From a virus: a stretch of 29,131 nucleotides of DNA. A model generated the notes under the pieces. That model had not been told where the DNA came from, made no database searches, and saw only the letters and a program-made list of their open reading frames with translations. Of the stretch, positions 24,988-29,131 are shown piece after piece. Position numbers and translations under genes: made by a program. Numbering within the stretch: the stretch's first letter is position 1; each line of letters starts with the position of its first letter. The stretch is from the IMG/VR virus record IMGVR_UViG_3300023178_001900, positions 1 to 29,131 of that record. One strand, 5' to 3'.

Positions 24988-25497
24988 TTATACCCTGTCG
25001 AAAGTCACCGTTGAATTATCAAAGGTTCCGTTAATTGTGTCGTATGTATTTATACCGCTATCATCTGTGCTGACATCAATAATTAAACTAGGCGGAGTTA
25101 GCGGATGAATTGTCTCTGCATATGTTGCATGAAAAATCAACTTTGCTCCGGTGTAACTTACGTCTGCTGGATTAACAATAACTTTACAAATACTTTTATC
25201 TACTTCTACACTTAAAGTAATAAGATCGTCATGAAGTGAAGCACGACCGTATACATTATATGATGCACGATCAGGTCTTGCTATAACATTCATTTGAATT
25301 GTTTCTTTTTGGTTAGAATCATATTCAACTGTAATCATGTAGTTAGCACTACTTACTTCGCCTACATGCCATTGGTCCATAATAGTGTTGTTGTGTACAC
25401 CAATCCAATTTCCTCTAAAAGAAAAGTTGCCGCGATCAGGTAAATGAATACTATTATTGCGTCCTTTCTTAAATAGATTTGTTACAGTTTTTGACAT
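24988..25497 (-). CDS. Conserved virion-like beta protein upstream of the fibre
   Basis: This 169-residue protein has a likely beta-sandwich pattern. Recognisable blocks are NFSFRGNWIGVHNNTI, VSSANYMITVEYDSNQKE, and ASYNVYGRASLHDDLITLSV. VSYTGAKLIFHATYAETIHP follows, with an acidic Thr/Asp-rich C-terminus. I recall proteins like this next to fibre genes in marine T4-like phages, without an assigned function. The gene is the first of the adhesion operon. It has GATAAATAC overlapping the GmhB stop and an AGGAG ribosome-binding site 8 bases before the ATG. It is most likely a fibre or baseplate component. Confidence 0.78.
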   Translation of the reverse strand: MSKTVTNLFKKGRNNSIHLPDRGNFSFRGNWIGVHNNTIMDQWHVGEVSSANYMITVEYDSNQKETIQMNVIARPDRASYNVYGRASLHDDLITLSVEVDKSICKVIVNPADVSYTGAKLIFHATYAETIHPLTPPSLIIDVSTDDSGINTYDTINGTFDNSTVTFDRV

Positions 25498-25514
25498 GCT
25501 TTGACTCCTATACT

Positions 25515-25523
25515 GTATTTATC
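25515..25523 (-). promoter_or_regulatory. Late promoter GATAAATAC for the fibre operon
   Basis: The minus strand reads GATAAATAC. Its GA and first T are also part of the TGA stop of the GmhB-like gene. A leader with TAGGAG follows before the ATG at 25497. Confidence 0.7.
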
Positions 25524-26088
25524 AACGCAACGGATTTAATGTGTTTGCAAAATCTAACAGTGTGTCGTAAACCTCAGTTTGTTTTTTCAAATCTTTGTTA
25601 GCAAATGACTTTAATTTTTCTACTGTTTCCTGTCCATGCCCTGTTTTGACTAATACGGGTCGTGCTTTCGCCTTTACAGCCGCCTTAAGATCGGATATCT
25701 TGTCACCTACATATACCCCGTTTTTCCAATCCACTCCAATTTCGTCGGCGGCTCTTTTAAACATTCCTATGTTAGGTTTGGCGTAGATATCTTCTTTTAA
25801 ATTTGTTGTTGCGTAATAAAGACCGTTGATGTTTTTGCAGCCGGCTTTTCCTAATAACTCTAACATATAATTATGTATAATATCTACATCTGCAGGATCC
25901 ATTAATCCTTTCATAATACCTGCTTGATTTGTAAGGATGACAACATCGTATCCCTTTTCTCTCATCATTTTAATTGCTTCTAAACTTCCTGGAATTGGTT
26001 CAAAGTCTGCCTTATTAGTTACATAGGTTCCTTTATCAATATTAATTGTTCCATCTCTATCTAATCCAACTACTGGAGTTTTAATCAT
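25522..26088 (-). CDS. gmhB: HAD phosphatase, GmhB-like (heptose bisphosphatase candidate)
   Basis: This 188-residue phosphatase of the HAD-IIIA type has the nucleophile motif GLDRDGTIN (Asp10 and Asp12), motif II as ILTNQAG, a Lys in the KPNIGMF motif, and motif IV as YVGDKISDLKAA. The overall length and the DRDGTIN start fit GmhB, which removes the 7-phosphate from heptose 1,7-bisphosphate between the two HldE steps. E. coli GmhB also has a zinc loop with three Cys and one His just before the KP motif. Here that loop has no Cys at all, so the zinc site is missing. A histidinol-phosphatase-like or other sugar bisphosphatase is the alternative. HldE and HldD in the same window favour the heptose role. 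It overlaps the SGNH gene by 8 bases. Confidence 0.75.
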   Translation of the reverse strand: MIKTPVVGLDRDGTINIDKGTYVTNKADFEPIPGSLEAIKMMREKGYDVVILTNQAGIMKGLMDPADVDIIHNYMLELLGKAGCKNINGLYYATTNLKEDIYAKPNIGMFKRAADEIGVDWKNGVYVGDKISDLKAAVKAKARPVLVKTGHGQETVEKLKSFANKDLKKQTEVYDTLLDFANTLNPLR

Positions 26089-26914
26089 CTGACCATCCTA
26101 TTTTTGTTGTATTCTGTTCTATCCAGCCTAGTGTTTGTAAGTCTGTAGGCTCAGCGGTTACTAATTTTTCTTGATATTCTTCTGCAAGTTCAACTACATC
26201 ATTACTTAATTTGTCTATGCCTAGATCACTTAAAATATGTTCTTCTAGATAATGTGCATGTTCAAAAGGCAATGGGTGCATCTCTGGACGAGCTCTACTA
26301 GCAAAATCTGTAACTAACGGACGACTGTGTATGTATTCTTCATCGCCTTCTGCCCAGCCAATCCAGGGCATTATTGCTGGCTTGTCCAGTTTTAAATAAT
26401 CTTTATATTGGTTAAGTATGCCCGGAATATCATCATATTCTAACGGAGTATCATGATTTAAAATTTTATCTTCTTTTATAAAATCAGAAAAAGCAAAGTA
26501 AATTGTCTTGCATCCTCTTTCTTTTAGCATTGTTTTAACACTACTAATCATTGCACAGTCACGCATTGTCATATGTATTGCATCTGCCCATTGATACTGA
26601 CTCTTGTATTGGAATGCATTTAGATCTAATGGCTGATCGTGTAACTGGCCTCTGTATATTCCTCCAGCCAAGTGCCAGCCGTGTCCTTCAATGAATCGAT
26701 CATCTCTAAACATTCCTGTGAATTGAACTATAACTATGTCATCTTTATTAAAATGATAGATCGAATCTGCCTCCCAGATCCGTGTAAAGATGTATTGATT
26801 GCCTGCACCAAGACGACCCCAATTTTGTCCGGTGCCGGTTTGTTTTATAAGAAGATCTGCCCAAGTAGGGTAAAAGAATTGTGTTAAACTGCAACCAAAT
26901 GTAAACAATCTCAT
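26081..26914 (-). CDS. SGNH/GDSL-like hydrolase
   Basis: This 277-residue protein starts MRLFTFGCSLTQ. Ser9 in GCSLT sits where SGNH esterases keep their nucleophile, though the usual GDS is GCS. NWGRLGAGNQYIFTRIW supplies the Gly and Asn blocks, and MHPLPFEHAHYLEE near residue 215 supplies a candidate catalytic His. Family members remove acyl groups from carbohydrates or lipids. From memory, the FGCSxTQ...PTWADLL type is common in marine phages and is not experimentally assigned. It shares an ATGA overlap with the halogenase and an 8-base overlap with the GmhB-like gene, so all three are co-translated. An acetyl-sugar esterase, or an acyltransferase acting on the same glycan, is a reasonable inference. 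Confidence 0.72.
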   Translation of the reverse strand: MRLFTFGCSLTQFFYPTWADLLIKQTGTGQNWGRLGAGNQYIFTRIWEADSIYHFNKDDIVIVQFTGMFRDDRFIEGHGWHLAGGIYRGQLHDQPLDLNAFQYKSQYQWADAIHMTMRDCAMISSVKTMLKERGCKTIYFAFSDFIKEDKILNHDTPLEYDDIPGILNQYKDYLKLDKPAIMPWIGWAEGDEEYIHSRPLVTDFASRARPEMHPLPFEHAHYLEEHILSDLGIDKLSNDVVELAEEYQEKLVTAEPTDLQTLGWIEQNTTKIGWSDD

Positions 26915-28368
26915 CTTATTTTTCTTACCAAACTAATAAATTCTTTATGGGGAATCTTTGGAAACTTGTTGTAATCATCACTGATTGCTTCTCTAGTTAG
27001 TTTACATAAGTTTTTAATGTCATCTGGTATTAAATCATATTGTTGCTTTATTGATTCCTTGTTTAAAAGTCCTAATCCTGCAAGTACTAAAACATAGTTG
27101 TTTGCACCAAATAACTTATAACCTTCGCCGCCAAAGTCTGCTTCGATAGGCATTCTATTTTTCCAAATAGGAAGCCAGCGTTCTAAATTAGGTGGTAATG
27201 GTAAATTTTTCACTGCCTTCCAAAATTCTGTATCTTCTCTTTCTGTAACGTAATGTAATGCAATAAAGTCTCGAATGTCTAAAAGTATTTCCTCAACTTC
27301 TTTATTGTAAACATCAATTACACCATCATTGTAATTTACAATCCTGTTTACTAGCATAAAGGCTTGTTGTATACTTGTGCCAATTGATGTGGCTTCTAGT
27401 GGCTCTACAAAACTTGCACTTAGTCCAACAGCAACACAATTTCCAATCCACACACGATCCAAGCATCCGGGATCAAATTCAATATGTTTGCTTATTTCAA
27501 TATCGTGTCCGAGATAGTTTTCAACTTCTGCTTTAGCTTCTTCGACAGTAATATAATTTTTGTCAAAGATATATCCGTTTCCTTTTCTCCCCCAGACAGG
27601 TATACGGAACATCCACCCTGCATCCATTGCTCTAGCAAGAGTCCACATAGGATACTCTTCCTCATCTCCTGTAGGAAATACTATAGCTGAGTTCATTTTT
27701 AGATAGTCTGAGTAACTTTGCCATTTAGCTCCAAGTTTTCCAATTAGTACTTTTTTAAAGCCAGTTGAATCAATATAAAAATCATATTTGTATTCTCTAA
27801 GACTGCTTTTTATTGTTGCAATCTCGCCATCTTCAATTTCTACATCTATAATAGTATCATCGAACACTGTAATATCAAATCTATCGGCAAGATTATGCAA
27901 GTATTCGTTTAACTTATGAGTGTTAAAGTGAAACTGTACTACTGGAAACTCTTTTAATGCTTCTTCAATGTTGTCATCAAATAGAACTTCGCTATTCCAT
28001 GCTTCTGGTGATGTCATCGGAAGATCTTTTAGATATAGTTCTGCATACTGTGCAGGATATTCATGATAAGTTTTTGAATACGCACCTTCAACTGTTTGCA
28101 TATAAGGGCGTTCCGACCAATTTTCAAACATGATGCCAGCTTTAAATGTTGCATCGCATGCCTTTAACATCTCGGGTTTGTCTATATCCATAAACTTTGC
28201 AAACTCATGCCAGTGTTCAGTTGAACCTTCACCCACACCGATGATACCTAACTTACTTGATTCGATAAGATCGATGTTGAAATTAGGAAAACTCTTTTTT
28301 AAAATAAGTGCAGTAACAAAGCCAGCAGTACCACCGCCAACAACACATATAGATTTTGGACACTTCAT
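26911..28368 (-). CDS. Flavin-dependent tryptophan-halogenase-family enzyme
   Basis: This 485-residue protein is a full-length member of the tryptophan halogenase family (usually 500-540). The FAD-binding motif is GGGTAG (residues 11-16). GVGEGST (44-50) follows, and the catalytic Lys is in ATFKAG (Lys76). WMFRIP (252-257) stands where the family has WxWxIP, so the second Trp is Phe. FVEPLEATSIG carries the Glu (Glu322) that partners the Lys. Such enzymes use FADH2, oxygen and a halide to halogenate an electron-rich ring. A cyanophage enzyme, VirX1, has been described as an iodinase with broad substrates, and this looks like a relative. No flavin reductase is seen here. The gene is first in an operon with the SGNH and GmhB-like genes. 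TATAAATAC lies four bases before the ATG. Confidence 0.9.
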   Translation of the reverse strand: MKCPKSICVVGGGTAGFVTALILKKSFPNFNIDLIESSKLGIIGVGEGSTEHWHEFAKFMDIDKPEMLKACDATFKAGIMFENWSERPYMQTVEGAYSKTYHEYPAQYAELYLKDLPMTSPEAWNSEVLFDDNIEEALKEFPVVQFHFNTHKLNEYLHNLADRFDITVFDDTIIDVEIEDGEIATIKSSLREYKYDFYIDSTGFKKVLIGKLGAKWQSYSDYLKMNSAIVFPTGDEEEYPMWTLARAMDAGWMFRIPVWGRKGNGYIFDKNYITVEEAKAEVENYLGHDIEISKHIEFDPGCLDRVWIGNCVAVGLSASFVEPLEATSIGTSIQQAFMLVNRIVNYNDGVIDVYNKEVEEILLDIRDFIALHYVTEREDTEFWKAVKNLPLPPNLERWLPIWKNRMPIEADFGGEGYKLFGANNYVLVLAGLGLLNKESIKQQYDLIPDDIKNLCKLTREAISDDYNKFPKIPHKEFISLVRKIR

Positions 28369-28371
28369 GCA

Positions 28372-28380
28372 GTATTTATA
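28372..28380 (-). promoter_or_regulatory. Late promoter TATAAATAC at the halogenase start
   Basis: This has the exact T4 late octamer TATAAATA plus C. TGC and then the ATG follow at once, so little or no 5' leader is possible. It is the best match to the T4 consensus in the window. Confidence 0.65.
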
Positions 28381-28414
28381 GGTGCCAGGACTAAGATCTA
28401 CAGATATTGGTATT

Positions 28415-28423
28415 TGTAAATAC
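28415..28423 (+). promoter_or_regulatory. Late-promoter-like TGTAAATAC before the oxygenase-like gene
   Basis: TGTAAATAC is followed by TTTC and the ATG at 28428. The region GTATTTGTAAATAC is nearly palindromic (6-bp arms). It faces away from the halogenase promoter 35 bases to the left. Confidence 0.5.
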
Positions 28424-28427
28424 TTTC

Positions 28428-29039
28428 ATGCAAACAAATATTACATCAAGTCCAATTGTTTCGTGTGAAGTTGACAGATTACTAATACACAACCACGAAC
28501 AAACTAAGATTAAACTTTTAAATCTAATCGAAGACATTTATAAAAGTAATATTAATTACAATACAGAACATCATGCCGAGCTTTGGCAAAGTCCGCCTGG
28601 GTTGCAAACAGTTACAAGTTTCGAAATGTTTTGCGAAAGTCCTGAAATGAGAACTTACTCAGAACTTTTAATTAACAGATACAAGATTAAGCCAACTCAT
28701 ACTATAGCAGTAACCAATTTATGGGTAAGTATTACTCCGCCAGGTAGTTTAAAGATGCCTAAGCGTTACACAAACGCTATTGCAACCGGCACTTACTTTC
28801 TACAGACACCAAATGAAAACGCAAGTATAAATTTTAAAAAACCTATTCCGCAAGAATGGTACAAAAAAGTAGAAGACCCGTTTAATAGAACAGAATGGAA
28901 TAGTATTGAAACACAATTAGCAATGGAAGAAGGGTACATGTATATATGGCCTAGTTACTTAGAAACATATACTACAACAAATGTATCTAATAATTCAAGA
29001 ATTTCAATTGACTTTACATTAGATGTGGTGCATAAATGA
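28428..29039 (+). CDS. 2OG-Fe(II) oxygenase-fold protein lacking metal ligands
   Basis: This encodes 203 residues from the ATG at 28428. The frame extends to a TTG at 28407, but that would place the start inside the promoter-like site. The C-terminal half has the layout of a putative 2-oxoglutarate oxygenase family (2OG-FeII_Oxy_5 type): NLWVSITPPG, then AIATGTYFLQTP, then EEGYMYIWPSYLETYTT, then NSRISIDFTLDV. In active members the first block is followed by a His-x-His or His-x-Asp pair and the PSxL block by a His. Here the corresponding positions read KMPKRYTNA and YLETYT, with no His. The Arg of the RISI strand, which binds 2-oxoglutarate, is kept. It may be a scaffold, or it may have a different activity. 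It overlaps the next start (ATGA). Confidence 0.6.
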   Translation: MQTNITSSPIVSCEVDRLLIHNHEQTKIKLLNLIEDIYKSNINYNTEHHAELWQSPPGLQTVTSFEMFCESPEMRTYSELLINRYKIKPTHTIAVTNLWVSITPPGSLKMPKRYTNAIATGTYFLQTPNENASINFKKPIPQEWYKKVEDPFNRTEWNSIETQLAMEEGYMYIWPSYLETYTTTNVSNNSRISIDFTLDVVHK

Positions 29040-29131
29040 ATATAGATAAATTATTTGAAGAAAATAACAAAAATCATTTTAGTTTTGTAACACTGTTTAC
29101 AAAAAACGTAAACAGGTTATTGAAAGATTAT
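29036..29131 (+). CDS. Start of a downstream gene (partial, unknown)
   Basis: An ATG at 29036 overlaps the TGA of the oxygenase-like gene (ATGA). The frame stays open for 32 codons to the window edge: it begins MNIDKLFEENNKN, followed by FSFVTLFTKNVNR. The composition is Asn/Lys-rich. Too little is present to name it. Coupling suggests that it acts with the preceding gene. Confidence 0.6.
   Translation, partial: MNIDKLFEENNKNHFSFVTLFTKNVNRLLKDY

Noticed and set aside
28407-28427. TTG start for the oxygenase-like gene
   Set aside because: It would place the start codon within the promoter-like motif; the ATG at 28428 is preferred.
1-29131. tRNA genes, integrase or attachment sites
   Set aside because: No cloverleaf-like segments or recombinase motifs were seen; gaps are too short and all genes fit a lytic myovirus.

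Overview
This window is a piece of a low-GC, T4-like marine myovirus. It resembles the cyanophage and SAR11-phage (pelagiphage) branch rather than enteric T4 itself. The evidence is a set of T4 structural genes that can be recognised from their proteins: sheath gp18, tube gp19, neck/tail-completion gp14 and gp15, a gp13-like neck protein, head-completion nuclease gp4, small terminase gp16 and a tube-fold baseplate protein. A T4-type late promoter octamer (consensus near xATAAATAC) recurs in front of most transcription units. The host cannot be read from the sequence.

Layout. Positions 1-4068 (minus strand) hold a packaging and tail-assembly run: a gp48/gp54-like tube-fold protein, a small conserved protein, gp4, gp16 and two acidic unknowns, the last cut by the window edge. 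Positions 4155-8105 (minus) hold gp19 and an oversized gp18, bounded on both sides by rho-independent terminators. Positions 8228-9812 carry a small zinc-finger HNH-like gene (plus), a dNMP kinase and an unknown gene (both minus). A back-to-back pair of late promoters at 10578-10600 drives the gp13-like gene leftward and gp14-gp15 rightward. The rightward operon continues through a Nudix hydrolase, HldE, HldD and a cupin (13191-16151). It ends at a 24-bp perfect palindrome shared with the convergent giant tail protein.

Positions 16154-25497 (minus) are an adhesion block: a 2255-residue tail protein with tandem repeats, two small virion-like proteins, and a fibre whose C-terminus looks like a type-1 copper (cupredoxin) domain. 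Positions 25522-28368 (minus) form an overlapping operon: flavin-dependent halogenase, SGNH hydrolase and a GmhB-like phosphatase. Positions 28428-29131 (plus) hold a 2-oxoglutarate-oxygenase-like protein that lacks its metal ligands, and the start of another gene.

How the parts may work together. HldE, the GmhB-like phosphatase and HldD cover every step from heptose 7-phosphate to ADP-L-glycero-D-manno-heptose. Only the first isomerase (GmhA) is not in the window. These genes flank the fibre genes on both sides, and a halogenase and an SGNH esterase-like enzyme share the phosphatase operon. The simplest reading, an inference, is a phage-encoded surface-chemistry module that makes or edits a sugar on the virion fibres or on the host envelope. 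The tail fibre cupredoxin and the inactive-looking oxygenase fold are separate, less explained parts of the same accessory region. All intergenic gaps are short (about 120 bases or fewer). No tRNA, CRISPR array or insertion sequence was seen.
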